Notes: generated by a model not told the origin, from the letters alone. Positions 40,558 through 49,372 are shown, counted from the first letter of the stretch. The stretch is 64,000 bases of DNA from Actinomadura violacea (GCF_017573465.1 NZ_JAGEPF010000012.1:1-64000); one strand, 5' to 3'. Translations and numbers: made by a program.

Positions 40558-40907
40558 CCTCGTGGGGGCAGCTCAGCCAGATCGAGATCCCCAGCCCCGC
40601 GGCAGACCCGCACGGGAAGACCATCCGAGCGGCGATCGGCTGCACGTACTTCGAGGTCGTCCGACTCACTGACGCCTTGGACATGTGGGTCGACGAGGAA
40701 GGCGCCTACAGCAAGGTCGTCAACGGCTACGCCACGAGCCTGGCGCAGCGCTACGGCCACCTCCGCCAGCCCTTCTGGGGCACGGCGTTGTTCGCCACCA
40801 GCGACCACGAGGGCAACACCCTGGGCCTGCTACCCGACCAGGCGACCGCCCTGCGGTCCCAGATCATCAGCCTGCCGGTTTTCCCGCCGGTCTCTGCGAC
40901 CACCTGA
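40533..40907 (+). CDS. DUF3846-like early protein
   Basis: A 124-residue protein. The pattern IGCTYFEVVRLTDALDMWVD followed by EEGAYSKVVNGYATSLAQRY and GTALFA is that of DUF3846, small proteins common in phages, plasmids and integrative elements of actinomycetes. Function unknown. First gene of the rightward P3 unit. Confidence 0.75.
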   Translation: MDRTALVLTSWGQLSQIEIPSPAADPHGKTIRAAIGCTYFEVVRLTDALDMWVDEEGAYSKVVNGYATSLAQRYGHLRQPFWGTALFATSDHEGNTLGLLPDQATALRSQIISLPVFPPVSATT

Positions 40908-40913
40908 CCGGCC

Positions 40914-41001
40914 GGGGTCCGGGGACCCGCAGCTCCGGACCCCGCCACCAGGGCCCGCCATAGGGCCCTACGGGGCCTCCCGGCACCAGCCGGGAGGCCC
41001 C
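40914..41001 (+). terminator. Three consecutive hairpins
   Basis: A 9-bp stem (40914-40922 with 40935-40943), a 7-bp stem (40950-40956 with 40963-40969) and a perfect 12-bp stem (40972-40983 with 40990-41001) follow one another directly after the DUF3846-like stop. Likely a compound terminator or a processed RNA; the next gene would then need read-through or another promoter. Confidence 0.65.
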
Positions 41002-41067
41002 GCCTCACCTCCCATGACTGCACACAAGGCCGCGCGCCGATGCGCCCGGCCCGAAAAGAGCTGCCCC

Positions 41068-41826
41068 ATGTCCTCCACCGTCCCGAACGCGCATCCTCCC
41101 TCGACCGCCGACAGCGTCCCCCGCTGGAAGGGCCGCCCGGTCCCATGGGTCGCGCAGTGGACCGGCGAAGTCCCCCGCAAGCCCCGCCCCGAGGTCCGCT
41201 ACGAGCCCGCGCCCGGCGGCGGCACGCGGCTGGCCTACTGGGACGCCACCGAAGCCGACTGGTGGGCGCCGACCGACAACCACGAGGCCATGCTCTGGCG
41301 ACGCACCGGCACCGGCCGCCAGGGCGAACCGCAGTACGCGATGCTCAACACCATTCGGCAGCGCCAGGCGATGACCGAGCTGCTGTGCCAGGTGTGCGGG
41401 CAGTCTGCGGACACGGCGGGCGGAACGGCGTGGCTCATGCACAGCATCGAATGGCAGATCCTCACCGGCGGACGCGGCGGCAGCGACCCCTTCTGGGCGC
41501 AGGCGGTCACCGGCCCGGACGGCATGACGCCGGCGACGACGAACCCCCCGACGTGCGCGTCATGCTGGCGGACGGCGTCCCGGATGTGCCCGAGCATCCG
41601 CAAGCACGGCGCCGTGGCGCTCGTCGTGGGCGCCGCCCGCCCCGTAGCCGTGACCGGCGACGTGTTCCCGGCGGGAGCGGGTATCCCCGAACCGCGCCGG
41701 GTGAACTTCGGCGACGAGGACGCGAACCGGACGATCGCGCGGCTACTGGTCGTGGAACTGGACGATGTCCAGGTGCTTCCCAACCTCAGCGCGCTGCCCG
41801 TTGAGCCGCGAACGAGTACGTCGTGA
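41068..41826 (+). CDS. Conserved actinomycete phage/plasmid protein with Cys motifs
   Basis: A 252-residue protein (ATG 41068; an in-frame ATG at 41014 lacks a ribosome site). It contains LLCQVCGQSADTAGG and PPTCASCWRTASRMCPSIRK, a probable zinc-binding core, and a C-terminal beta part. Related proteins are frequent in Streptomyces genomes and mobile elements; function unknown. Confidence 0.65.
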   Translation: MSSTVPNAHPPSTADSVPRWKGRPVPWVAQWTGEVPRKPRPEVRYEPAPGGGTRLAYWDATEADWWAPTDNHEAMLWRRTGTGRQGEPQYAMLNTIRQRQAMTELLCQVCGQSADTAGGTAWLMHSIEWQILTGGRGGSDPFWAQAVTGPDGMTPATTNPPTCASCWRTASRMCPSIRKHGAVALVVGAARPVAVTGDVFPAGAGIPEPRRVNFGDEDANRTIARLLVVELDDVQVLPNLSALPVEPRTSTS

Positions 41827-41838
41827 GTCTGCGGTGAC

Positions 41839-41877
41839 GCTGAGTCCGTCGGAGCGTCCAGCTTCGGCGGACTCAGC
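41839..41877 (+). terminator. Terminator, 13-bp stem with one G-U pair
   Basis: Arms 41839-41851 and 41865-41877, 12 bases after the stop of the preceding gene. Confidence 0.65.
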
Positions 41878-41882
41878 TACAA

Positions 41883-41921
41883 TCAAGCCGCCGGGCCGGG
41901 AGCGGTTTGTTGTGCTGACAC
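41883..41921 (-). pseudogene. Derelict leader element (MSAQQTAPGPAA from GTG)
   Basis: GTGTCAGCACAACAAACC matches the leader consensus at all but the start codon and one wobble base, and gives a 12-residue frame with a stop at 41883. However, no TANNNT or TTGACA lies at the right distances and no leftward gene follows. It sits inside a 12-bp inverted repeat (41890-41901 with 41955-41966). Reads as a remnant of a lost gene or an operator-only copy. Confidence 0.5.
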
Positions 41922-41998
41922 TCGACAAGCAGTCCACGCCTTTCGGTGCGGAGTTCCCGGCCCGGCTCACTTCTCCCCGCTCGGGGCCCGATCGGACA

Positions 41999-42547
41999 TC
42001 ACTTCGCTGACTTCGGCCGCTTGGGTCCGCCGCCCGCTCCTTGGCCCGGACGGCTTTCCTTCCAGGCCAGCCACTCGGCTTTGCGCTCTGGTAGCCATCC
42101 GGAGATCGGCCTCGGGCCGCTGATCACGACATCGGGTTCGGGCGGCGGCAAGGTGTCGGCGTACCGGGCCTTCAGGTGCGAGGCGGCGGTACGCGCAATC
42201 CCCAGCCACCTGCCGACCTCGTCGATGCCCACATAGGTGACCGTGTCGGCCTGGTAGTCGGCGGGCTCGGCCTTCTGCTTGGTCTTGCGGCGCTCATCCC
42301 ACGCCAACCACGCTGCCTTGCGGTCCGCGCGCCAGCCCGCCCACCGGCTGATCTGGGCATCGGGCTGCGGGCAAGGATTGTCGCCGTCGGCGTAGCGACG
42401 CCGCCACTGCGACACTGTGGCGTGCGGAACACCGAGCCAACGGCCAACGGCCTCGGCGCCAACCAGGACCGCTCGGTCGGCGGTCGTAGCGGCAGCATCG
42501 CCGGCCTCATTGGACACGGCGTCAGACGCGTGACGATCGGTCGACAT
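41999..42547 (-). CDS. Duplicated-HTH regulator-like protein
   Basis: A 182-residue protein made of two copies of one unit: VGAEAVGRWLGVPHATVSQW with GWRADRKAAWLAWDERR, then VGIDEVGRWLGIARTAASHL with GWLPERKAEWLAWKESR. Each unit looks like a MerR/AlpA-type helix-turn-helix plus a helical clamp. Probably binds DNA as an internal dimer. No leader-type promoter was found upstream. Confidence 0.7.
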   Translation of the reverse strand: MSTDRHASDAVSNEAGDAAATTADRAVLVGAEAVGRWLGVPHATVSQWRRRYADGDNPCPQPDAQISRWAGWRADRKAAWLAWDERRKTKQKAEPADYQADTVTYVGIDEVGRWLGIARTAASHLKARYADTLPPPEPDVVISGPRPISGWLPERKAEWLAWKESRPGQGAGGGPKRPKSAK

Positions 42548-42793
42548 CTGGGAACGGTCTCCTGCTGGCGGGTGCTGGTGCGATCGCGCCCCAAACTACC
42601 GGCTCGGCGCGATGCCGCACGGGCGGATCGAGGGGCCGCGCGTACCGGACAGCCACCACCCGGTCAGGTGACACGTGCGAGATCGAGGTCGACCGCGAGG
42701 CAGCGATGGTCACTGGCCTCGTTCCCGCTCGTAGCGATCGGTACCGGGGAGATCGGGCGGCCTCATGCTTGAGCCCGATTCTCGCCGGTTGCG

Positions 42794-43645
42794 TCATGGG
42801 AGGAACAGGACGCCGCCGTACTCGTAAGCCTCCGGGGTCAGCTTGGATGCGCCCTCCCACTCGGCCAGGTCGGCAGGGATGGGAGGCAGCTTCGGCTCGA
42901 ACGGGTCGGGCCTCCACTCCTGCACATTCACCAAGCCCGGCTCGACCACCTCCAGACCGTCGAGCATCGCGTCCACCTGCTGAGGTGTGCGGTTCTGCCA
43001 CGGGATGCCGGCCGCGTTGAAGGTGTCGGCCATCTGGCGGCCGCGGTGCGCGTTCTCGTCCACGGCTTGGGAGAAGGCGAGGTAGTTGATGCGCGGCCCG
43101 GCCATGAGCAGAGCGTCGATGAGGAAACGGGGATGCCCGTCGTCGTCGCGGAGGTGGTGGCCGACCGAGAACATCAGGATGGCGTAGGGCTCGTTGAAGT
43201 CGATGAGCCGCCGGGTCTGCGGGTCGTTCAGGACCGCGTTCGGGTCGCGCATGTCGGCGGTGATGATGGCGGTGGTGGTGGCGTCGTCGGCCAGCAGCGC
43301 CCGACCGTGCGCGAGGACAAGGGGGTCGGTGTCGACGTACACCACTCGCGCGTTCGGGTCGATGTTCTGCGCGACCTGGTGGACGTTGTTGTCGGTGGGT
43401 AGTCCGCAGCCCAGGTCGATGAACTGCCGCACGCCGTGCTCGGCCGCCAGGTGGCGGACGGCCCGGCCCAGGAACCGGCGGTTGGCCCGGGAGGAGTCCA
43501 GGTTGGCGGGGAAGCGCTGGAGGATCTCCACGACCATGTCCCGGTCGACCTGGTAGTTGTCTTTGCCGCCGAGCATCCAGCCGTAGCCGCGCGCCGATGA
43601 GGGGAGGTCGGTGGTGAAGGTCTGGACGGCGGTGGGGTCGGTCAC
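42794..43645 (-). CDS. SAM-dependent methyltransferase, DUF574/Methyltransf_19 type
   Basis: A 283-residue protein. RGYGWMLGGKDNYQVDRDMV and RQFIDLGCGLPTDNNVHQVA (SAM site), VVYVDTDPLVLAHGRALL, and ITADMRDP are diagnostic for this large actinomycete family, whose substrates are unknown. GTG 43645 is chosen for its GAGGAG site; a longer frame reaches 43699. A second member lies at 46637-47464. First gene of the cargo block. Confidence 0.85.
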   Translation of the reverse strand: MTDPTAVQTFTTDLPSSARGYGWMLGGKDNYQVDRDMVVEILQRFPANLDSSRANRRFLGRAVRHLAAEHGVRQFIDLGCGLPTDNNVHQVAQNIDPNARVVYVDTDPLVLAHGRALLADDATTTAIITADMRDPNAVLNDPQTRRLIDFNEPYAILMFSVGHHLRDDDGHPRFLIDALLMAGPRINYLAFSQAVDENAHRGRQMADTFNAAGIPWQNRTPQQVDAMLDGLEVVEPGLVNVQEWRPDPFEPKLPPIPADLAEWEGASKLTPEAYEYGGVLFLP

Positions 43646-43712
43646 GGAAGGCTCCTCACGAGGGTTGCCGAACGCAGTCGCTGACGGGGGATGGGACACC
43701 GGGGGCGTGGAG

Positions 43713-43755
43713 CCCTGTCCCGGCCGCGAGGCGTTCCTCTACGGCCGGGACAGGG
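43713..43755 (-). terminator. Terminator, perfect 14-bp stem
   Basis: Arms 43713-43726 and 43742-43755, two bases downstream of the stop of the leftward gene at 43758. Confidence 0.75.
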
Positions 43756-43757
43756 AT

Positions 43758-44144
43758 TCAGGTGCTCCTCCAGCCGGCCGCGGTCGGCTCGCTTGGTCCG
43801 GCGTGACCCCTCGGGGGATAGGTACCGCCGGACGCGGAGCCGGCCGGCGCCGAGCTGGAGGAGCGGTCTTCGGGGACGGCGCCGAGGACGTAGCGGCGCA
43901 CGAGGAGCTGCTCTCGCTCGGCGTGCCATCGGTCCAGTTCGGCGCAGTCGTGGGCGCACAGTCGTTCGTGCAGCGTCGCCAAGCACGGCGCGGTGATGAC
44001 GGCGTCCCCGCGCCAGGCGCGGTATCCGCCGGAGAAGACGCGGGCGATCTTCCAGGCCGGGTGGGTGCTGATGGCGTGGTCGATCACGCCGGTCGCCCAC
44101 ACCAGCAACCGCGGTGCCGCGCTCGCGGAGATGGCCGGTGTCAT
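43758..44144 (-). CDS. Hypothetical cargo protein
   Basis: A 128-residue protein with Trp/Cys/His-containing segments (IARVFSGGYRAWRGDAVITA; CAHDCAELDRWHAEREQLLV) and a disordered tail. Its ATG overlaps the stop of a 36-residue upstream frame (ATGA). Similar small proteins occur next to XRE regulators in actinomycetes; function unknown. Confidence 0.55.
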   Translation of the reverse strand: MTPAISASAAPRLLVWATGVIDHAISTHPAWKIARVFSGGYRAWRGDAVITAPCLATLHERLCAHDCAELDRWHAEREQLLVRRYVLGAVPEDRSSSSAPAGSASGGTYPPRGHAGPSEPTAAGWRST

Positions 44145-44251
44145 CGGCGGCCACCGTTCTTCCGCTTCCGAGCGGTGAGGATTTCGTTATGGTCGGCAGC
44201 CGTCCATGGCGACGGTTCTGCCGCCTGCTCGCCTATGAACTGCCTTGCCAT
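44141..44251 (-). CDS. 36-residue protein, coupled to the next gene
   Basis: ATG 44251 follows GAGGA by seven bases. The product (ARQFIGEQAAEPSPWTAADH then basic end) stops inside the next start codon. The pair is divergent from the XRE/TPR gene at 44395, with the imperfect palindrome CTGACCCGGCGTCAG at 44314-44328 between them. Confidence 0.45.
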   Translation of the reverse strand: MARQFIGEQAAEPSPWTAADHNEILTARKRKNGGRR

Positions 44252-44394
44252 TCGGTCGTCCTCGCTGGGTTCGCTGCCTTTGGGGTGTCGGTTTTTCAAA
44301 GCGAACACCTGTACTGACCCGGCGTCAGGAGGAAACTGGGGGACGTGGCAGGACGTAGGAGGATGTTGCCCAGGTCGCGGAGGGTGTCTCGTCG

Positions 44395-45762
44395 ATGAGC
44401 GGACCAGAATCTGTTCCGGCGCCCGAGGCCATTCGCCGATTGCGGCAGCGGATGTGCTGGTCACGGCTGACGATGGCGGAAGAACTCCGCGGCGTCGCCG
44501 ACCCGAAGGCGTTGGCCCGCCTTGGTTCGGCGGCGTCCATGGTCCGCCGGATCGGCGCTCATGAGCGAGGCGAAGACCCGCCGCGCGAACTGTACGCCGA
44601 GCTGTACCGGCGGCTGCTGGCCAAGTACGCCGACGCAACCGGCGAACAACAACCGCCCGGCCCGGCCGCGCACCTGCCGAGCTTCGTGCGCCCTCGGCCC
44701 GCCGGCGCGGTCGCCGCGCAACCGGAGCCTGGTGGGCGGCTGGTGCTTGAGGATCCGGCGCAGATCGTGATGCGTGCGCGTTCGCTGGTCGCCTCCAACG
44801 TCGACGCTGGGGCGCTGGAGGAGATCCGTGCAGCGATCGCGCAGATCGTCGGGCGGTACGAGCAGGAAGGGCCGCACCCGCTCATCGGCGACATGCAGAC
44901 CTTGCGGCGCACGCTGCACGAGTTGCTGCGCGGACAGCAGCCTCCTGAGCAGCGGCGCGAGCTGTTCGTCCTGGCCGGTCAGGCCGCGGGCCTGAACGCC
45001 TACGCGGCGGTGAACCTCGGGCGGCCTGCGGTCGCTGAGGCGTACTGCGTCGAGGCCGAGGAACTGGCCGACCACGCCGGAGACATCGGCTTGCGGATGT
45101 GGGCGGCCGGTACCCGGTCGCTGGCCCTGTACTACCAGGAGCGGTACGCCGACGCCGACGCGGCCGCCGCAGCGGGCGCCGCGCTGGATCCCGACAGCCC
45201 GCAGGCGATCCGGCTGCTGGTCAACGGGCGCGCCCGAGCGCTGGCGCGGATGCGGCATGCCGATGCGCGCAGGCAGGCCGAGCAAGCCATCGGCAGGGCC
45301 ATGGACCTGTCGGACCGGTTCGCCGACCAGCTTCCCTCCGGCGTCTCCTCGTGCATCGACCATGCGCCCTACAGCCCAGCGCGGACGGTAGCGAACGTGA
45401 TCACCGCCTATGTGTCGCTGCGCGATACCGGCCGGGTTCTGCAGTACGCCGGGCTCATCGACGAGCTGGTGGAGCACTCCACTTCGCAGTGGACACGCGC
45501 CCTGGTCCGCCTGGACGTCGCGACCGCGCTCCTGCATCCCCGCTCCAGGGACGTCGAGCAGGCCATGACGCTCGGCGGTCAGGCGCTCGCGATGACCACG
45601 AGCGCGCCGATCCGGTCGGTGTGGCAGCGCGCTCGGGAGCTGAGAGACCGCGTCGAGCGCTGGTCGCTCAAGCCCGAAGCCGCTGACTATGCTGCTCAAC
45701 TGCGCCGGTGGGCTACCTCGCCGCTGGCCCGCACGGTGACCGGCAGCCGAGGGGACAGATGA
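44395..45762 (+). CDS. XRE-type regulator with TPR-like sensor
   Basis: A 455-residue protein. Residues 8-80 resemble the XRE-type HTH of large Streptomyces regulators (EAIRRLRQRMCWSRLTMAEE; MVRRIGAHERGEDPPRELYA). Residues 130-450 are helical repeats of TPR type (LFVLAGQAAGLNAYAAVNLG; MWAAGTRSLALYYQERYADA). Such proteins bind small ligands or peptides. ATG 44395; stop overlaps the next gene. Confidence 0.75.
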   Translation: MSGPESVPAPEAIRRLRQRMCWSRLTMAEELRGVADPKALARLGSAASMVRRIGAHERGEDPPRELYAELYRRLLAKYADATGEQQPPGPAAHLPSFVRPRPAGAVAAQPEPGGRLVLEDPAQIVMRARSLVASNVDAGALEEIRAAIAQIVGRYEQEGPHPLIGDMQTLRRTLHELLRGQQPPEQRRELFVLAGQAAGLNAYAAVNLGRPAVAEAYCVEAEELADHAGDIGLRMWAAGTRSLALYYQERYADADAAAAAGAALDPDSPQAIRLLVNGRARALARMRHADARRQAEQAIGRAMDLSDRFADQLPSGVSSCIDHAPYSPARTVANVITAYVSLRDTGRVLQYAGLIDELVEHSTSQWTRALVRLDVATALLHPRSRDVEQAMTLGGQALAMTTSAPIRSVWQRARELRDRVERWSLKPEAADYAAQLRRWATSPLARTVTGSRGDR

Positions 45763-46484
45763 GGGCGGTTCCGCTGGACGACCCTCGCGCTTTCCCTCCG
45801 GCACCGCCCGCTGACCTGGACGACGCCGAAGCGATCGCGGCCAACGATTGGGAGGCGTTCCGGCAGGTCGCGCAGATGCGCGACCACTGGAGCCGCCCCG
45901 GCTGGTATCCGGGCCGCCGCGCCTACTACTGGATGTTGACGTTCCCGGACGAGCCGGAACTGCTGGCGATGGCGCACCGATGCCAGAGCGCGATCGCCCC
46001 CCTCGGTTTGGACCTGATTCCCGATGACGGCCTGCACATCACCCTGACGCGCATCGCCGAGGCCGGCACTCCGCGGGCTCGCCTGGACGCCTTGGCCGAA
46101 CATGCGGCTGAGCAGATACCGACCGCGTTCGAGCTGTCGTTCGGCCCGTTGGCCGGGTCACCGGGCGCCGTCCGGTTCAGCGTCGTACCGTGGCGCCCCC
46201 TGGTGGAGCTGCACGCGGTTCTCGCGCACGCGAACCTACGAGCAGGGGTCGACGTGGGAACGCCGACCGCACGGTTCCGCCCGCACCTGGGCATCGCCTA
46301 CTCCAACCGTGTCCGGCCCGCTGCGCCGATTATCGAGACGGTCGCCATCCTGCGGGAGGCCGAACCCGTGCTTACTCAAGTTGTGTCGGTGGAGCTGGTG
46401 GAGCTTCGCCGTGAGGCGAGCACCTACAAGTGGGATGTGCTTCATCGTGTGCCGCTTCGCCAGGCCGCTACGCCCGATCGTTAG
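45759..46484 (+). CDS. 2H phosphoesterase (2'-5' RNA ligase family)
   Basis: A 241-residue protein, ATG 45759 overlapping the previous stop. The first 2H motif is GLHITLTRI; the second position reads RPHLGIAYSN, where the usual Ser/Thr after His-x is Gly. The fold hydrolyses 2',3'-cyclic or 2'-5' phosphodiester bonds, and phage relatives destroy cyclic-nucleotide alarm signals. Activity is uncertain because of the changed second motif. Co-operonic with an XRE/TPR regulator. Confidence 0.75.
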   Translation: MRAVPLDDPRAFPPAPPADLDDAEAIAANDWEAFRQVAQMRDHWSRPGWYPGRRAYYWMLTFPDEPELLAMAHRCQSAIAPLGLDLIPDDGLHITLTRIAEAGTPRARLDALAEHAAEQIPTAFELSFGPLAGSPGAVRFSVVPWRPLVELHAVLAHANLRAGVDVGTPTARFRPHLGIAYSNRVRPAAPIIETVAILREAEPVLTQVVSVELVELRREASTYKWDVLHRVPLRQAATPDR

Positions 46485-46636
46485 ACCAGGCGCAGCGGCG
46501 ACAGCATGGAGGCGTTCCGGCGGGGTGTCGCGCGGCCCGCTTTGGAGCGATGGCTACACCACGAGCACATCTCCAGCCTGAGATCGGTTCAGAGTTCCCG
46601 CTCAGGTCTCGATCTGCTGAACACCGGCGGTGGCGG

Positions 46637-47464
46637 CTAAGGCTTCATACCTACCCCGCCGACCGCGTCCATGGCTTGTGGCGCACCTGGTTCGCCAAGG
46701 TCGGGGCGCCACAACGGGAGGGGGACGATACCTGGCTCTACCACCTGCAGGCCGTCGAAGAACTGTGCGATCTGCTGAGGGCTGCGAAGGCGGTAGGGCA
46801 CGGCGCCGGTGTCGTCGTAACTCTGCTGCGCGCGGTTGAACGCCTCGTTGGTGTTGACGCCGTCGTTGAGGGCGAGGTAGCTCCCCGAGGGAAGGGCATC
46901 CAGCAAACCTGACACGATGGCTCGTGCCTCATCGTGCTCGGTGACGTGGCCTAGCACTCCCATGAACAGCAGCCCAACGGGCTGCGCGAAGTCCAGCAGC
47001 CCGGCCGCCTCTGCCAGGATCCGCTGAGGATCACGCATGTCGGCGTTGATGTAGTGGGTGGCGCCTTCTGGGGCACCGACGAGTAGCGCGTTAGCGTGGG
47101 CTAGCACCAACGGGTCGTTGTCGACGTAGACGATCCGGCAGTCCGCTGCGAGCCTCTGAGCGACTTGGTGCGTGTTGTCTTCGGTTGGTAGGCCAGTGCC
47201 GACGTCGAGGAACTGTCGGACGCCGGCCTCGCTGACCAGGTACTGGATGGCCCTGCCGAGGAATGCGCGTTCAGACTTCGCCAAGTCGAAGATTCCGGGG
47301 AACAGTTCGGCATACTGGTTCCCGGCTTCCTGATCAACGGCGAAGTTGTCCTTGCCTCCGAGCCAGTAGTTCCAGATCCGCGCCGAATGAGGGACGCTGG
47401 TGTCGATTCCGTGACTCAGATCTTTGTTCGCGTGCGCTAGGAACTCTTCGGCGTCGCTCGCCAT
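46637..47464 (-). CDS. SAM-dependent methyltransferase, DUF574 type, second copy
   Basis: A 275-residue protein with the family pattern ARIWNYWLGGKDNFAVDQEA, RQFLDVGTGLPTEDNTHQVA, VDNDPLVLAHANALL and INADMRDP. Diverged from the copy at 42794. Convergent with the 2H gene, and followed upstream by the XRE/DUF5753 gene on the same strand, an arrangement often seen in Streptomyces. Confidence 0.85.
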   Translation of the reverse strand: MASDAEEFLAHANKDLSHGIDTSVPHSARIWNYWLGGKDNFAVDQEAGNQYAELFPGIFDLAKSERAFLGRAIQYLVSEAGVRQFLDVGTGLPTEDNTHQVAQRLAADCRIVYVDNDPLVLAHANALLVGAPEGATHYINADMRDPQRILAEAAGLLDFAQPVGLLFMGVLGHVTEHDEARAIVSGLLDALPSGSYLALNDGVNTNEAFNRAQQSYDDTGAVPYRLRSPQQIAQFFDGLQVVEPGIVPLPLWRPDLGEPGAPQAMDAVGGVGMKP

Positions 47465-47559
47465 CGCACCCCTCCGGTGTGAGCTGTGTCGGATGTCTCA
47501 CCATGAGAACAGATGCCCGGAGTGAATGCACGACTTGGGGATCACCTGGCTGGAGGCGG

Positions 47560-48717
47560 TCACAAGAGTTCGTTCAGGAAGTGGAGACTGTCTCCCGTGG
47601 GAAGGGCGGCTACCAGGAGGGATGAGAAGAGTTTGCTGAAGTAGGTGACATCTCGGTTCCGGTGGAGATAGAGCGCATGTTCTCGTTGTTCCAGGTAGAT
47701 CATGTCGTCGATGTGACGCTCAGGGAACCTCATCACCGTGACAGGGCCGTCCGCGAACGCTTCGTTGGCCTCGTCGGCCGGCAGGATCTGAAGTGTGATG
47801 TTGCTATGCGCAGCCAGGCTGAGCAGGTGCCTGATCTGGGCTCGTAGTACCGGTCGGCTACCTGCTACCTCCCAGAGCGCCCGTTCATGGATGATCATCC
47901 AGAGCTTGGGTGAGCCTGGATGGTAGAGGATGTCTTGGCGGCAGAGTCGAAGCTCGATTCTGCGTTGCAGGTCTCGTTCGCCGATCCCTGGGAGATCGCG
48001 AGTGATAGCTAAGCGGGCGTACTCACTGGTCTGGAGGAGGCTCGGGATTCGCAGCGGGGCATAAGTTCTGATCTCGGCTAGTTGCGGCTCGGCCATTACG
48101 TAGAGTAGGAACCAGTCCGGAATCACATCCCGGTACGGCCGCCATGGCGCGTTGCTGCTGCGCTCCATGAGTTCGGCGACGAACTGGGCGTCCACCTCTC
48201 GGATGCCCCTGCGGTCCCCGCCGTTGCCAGCACTCTGCGCTGTCCCTTGAGTGGAGCTGAGGCAGGAATCCCAGTCCATGGGGCTAACGAGCAGGTCGGC
48301 GCCCTGCCGGTGTTCGGCGCTGACAGGGGCTGCCGCGACAGGCTGAGGTTGTCGCGACTGCCCAAGTACCCTCGGCGCCGCCATCTCCACTTCCCGGTAC
48401 CGATCGCAAACTTGAGCAAGCGAGAACATCGCCCCGGTGGGGCGGCCTTTCAACTCGGCGTGCGCGTAGAGCGTCGCCCACAACGACTCCACGAGCTCCC
48501 ATCGAGGGATCCGCTTCCACGACCGGCTAAAGACTCCGTGGGCTGTCGAATGAGGGACTCGGCAGACGCGGACGCCCTGCACTGTCTCCTGGCGCTTCTG
48601 GAGGGCATCCGAAAGATCCTCAATTGTCTGGTAAGACGGACTTGCGGCCTGCTGCCTATTGTGCGCCAGCAGAGAGATCACCGCATCGAAAGCGCTCCGA
48701 CGGCCTTCGTCGTTCAT
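47560..48717 (-). CDS. XRE-family regulator with DUF5753
   Basis: A 385-residue protein. The N-terminal third holds an unusual HTH-like region (YQTIEDLSDALQKRQETVQG). The C-terminal half is DUF5753 (FLLYVMAEPQLAEIRTYAPL; IPSLLQTSEYARLAI; WMIIHERALWEVAGS), the ligand-sensing half of many actinomycete XRE proteins. ATG 48717 or GTG 48735. A 19-bp palindrome lies upstream. Confidence 0.75.
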   Translation of the reverse strand: MNDEGRRSAFDAVISLLAHNRQQAASPSYQTIEDLSDALQKRQETVQGVRVCRVPHSTAHGVFSRSWKRIPRWELVESLWATLYAHAELKGRPTGAMFSLAQVCDRYREVEMAAPRVLGQSRQPQPVAAAPVSAEHRQGADLLVSPMDWDSCLSSTQGTAQSAGNGGDRRGIREVDAQFVAELMERSSNAPWRPYRDVIPDWFLLYVMAEPQLAEIRTYAPLRIPSLLQTSEYARLAITRDLPGIGERDLQRRIELRLCRQDILYHPGSPKLWMIIHERALWEVAGSRPVLRAQIRHLLSLAAHSNITLQILPADEANEAFADGPVTVMRFPERHIDDMIYLEQREHALYLHRNRDVTYFSKLFSSLLVAALPTGDSLHFLNELL

Positions 48718-48874
48718 GATCGTCTTTCTGTCCACGGTTAGAGGCGAGTTCTTACGGCAAGGTCATCATGCCACCGCCGTCACGGGCGTCCCGGTCACAC
48801 GACACATTCCGTGGGTTGCATCGCAAGGAGTCCCAAGCAGCCCTTGCCGGAGCATCGCGTCAGGTAGCAGCGCG

Positions 48875-48943
48875 ATCCGGGATCATCCCGGATGAACCCT
48901 GGATGTACTGGGTCGTAGCTTCCGGCATCCGAGTTCATCCAGG
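48875..48943. promoter_or_regulatory. Operator cluster in the divergent gap 48718-49021
   Basis: A perfect 9+9 palindrome ATCCGGGAT-c-ATCCCGGAT (48875-48893) is followed by an 8-bp inverted repeat CCTGGATG / CATCCAGG (48898-48905 and 48936-48943). Placement between the XRE/DUF5753 gene and the cyclase pair suggests autoregulation. No gene is seen in this 300-base gap. Confidence 0.55.
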
Positions 48944-49021
48944 CTCGCCGGTTCCTTCCACTTCCACTGCGGCCCATGGGCAAGGTTGGTCTCGATCGAC
49001 TTCGCCCCATGGAATCCGGAG

Positions 49022-49369
49022 ATGTCTCCCTACAAGAAGACGACGCTTTCGCCGGGGTTGCCTCTCAATAGCAGCCAACGCCACGAAGCATTGACTGCCG
49101 AAGAGAACGATATGGCGTTGGCTCTGATCACGGTCTGGGCTATTCGCACAGGCCGTCCGATGCCGGCGATCCCAATGAGCGAGCTACCCGAGGAGGAAAT
49201 CGAATCGTTTTGGGTCGATGACCTACTGGAAGACGCATCTGCTTGCCTTCCTTGTGATCGTCGGCCCGCACGGCAGGCTTCTCGCTTGGGGAAACAGCAC
49301 GCGCCGGTTCCGCCGGTAAGGCGTCAAGCCTTACACTCCCGTCCACTCCAGACCCACAAGGCCGAATAA
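49022..49369 (+). CDS. Hypothetical partner of the cyclase-like protein
   Basis: A 115-residue product ending three bases before the cyclase-like ATG. Middle part: ALALITVWAIRTGRPMPAIP, ELPEEEIESFWVDDLLEDA. Basic C-terminus. The start is uncertain (GGAG directly touches ATG 49022). Tight spacing suggests one operon. Confidence 0.5.
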   Translation: MSPYKKTTLSPGLPLNSSQRHEALTAEENDMALALITVWAIRTGRPMPAIPMSELPEEEIESFWVDDLLEDASACLPCDRRPARQASRLGKQHAPVPPVRRQALHSRPLQTHKAE

Positions 49370-49372
49370 CCC

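Noticed and set aside
45759-46484. Direct assignment of the 2H protein as an anti-CBASS nuclease (Acb1)
   Set aside because: Only the fold-level motif is shared; the second motif is altered and overall similarity cannot be judged here.
46506-46640. 44-codon rightward frame after the 2H gene
   Set aside because: No good ribosome site, overlaps the end of the convergent methyltransferase, no family.
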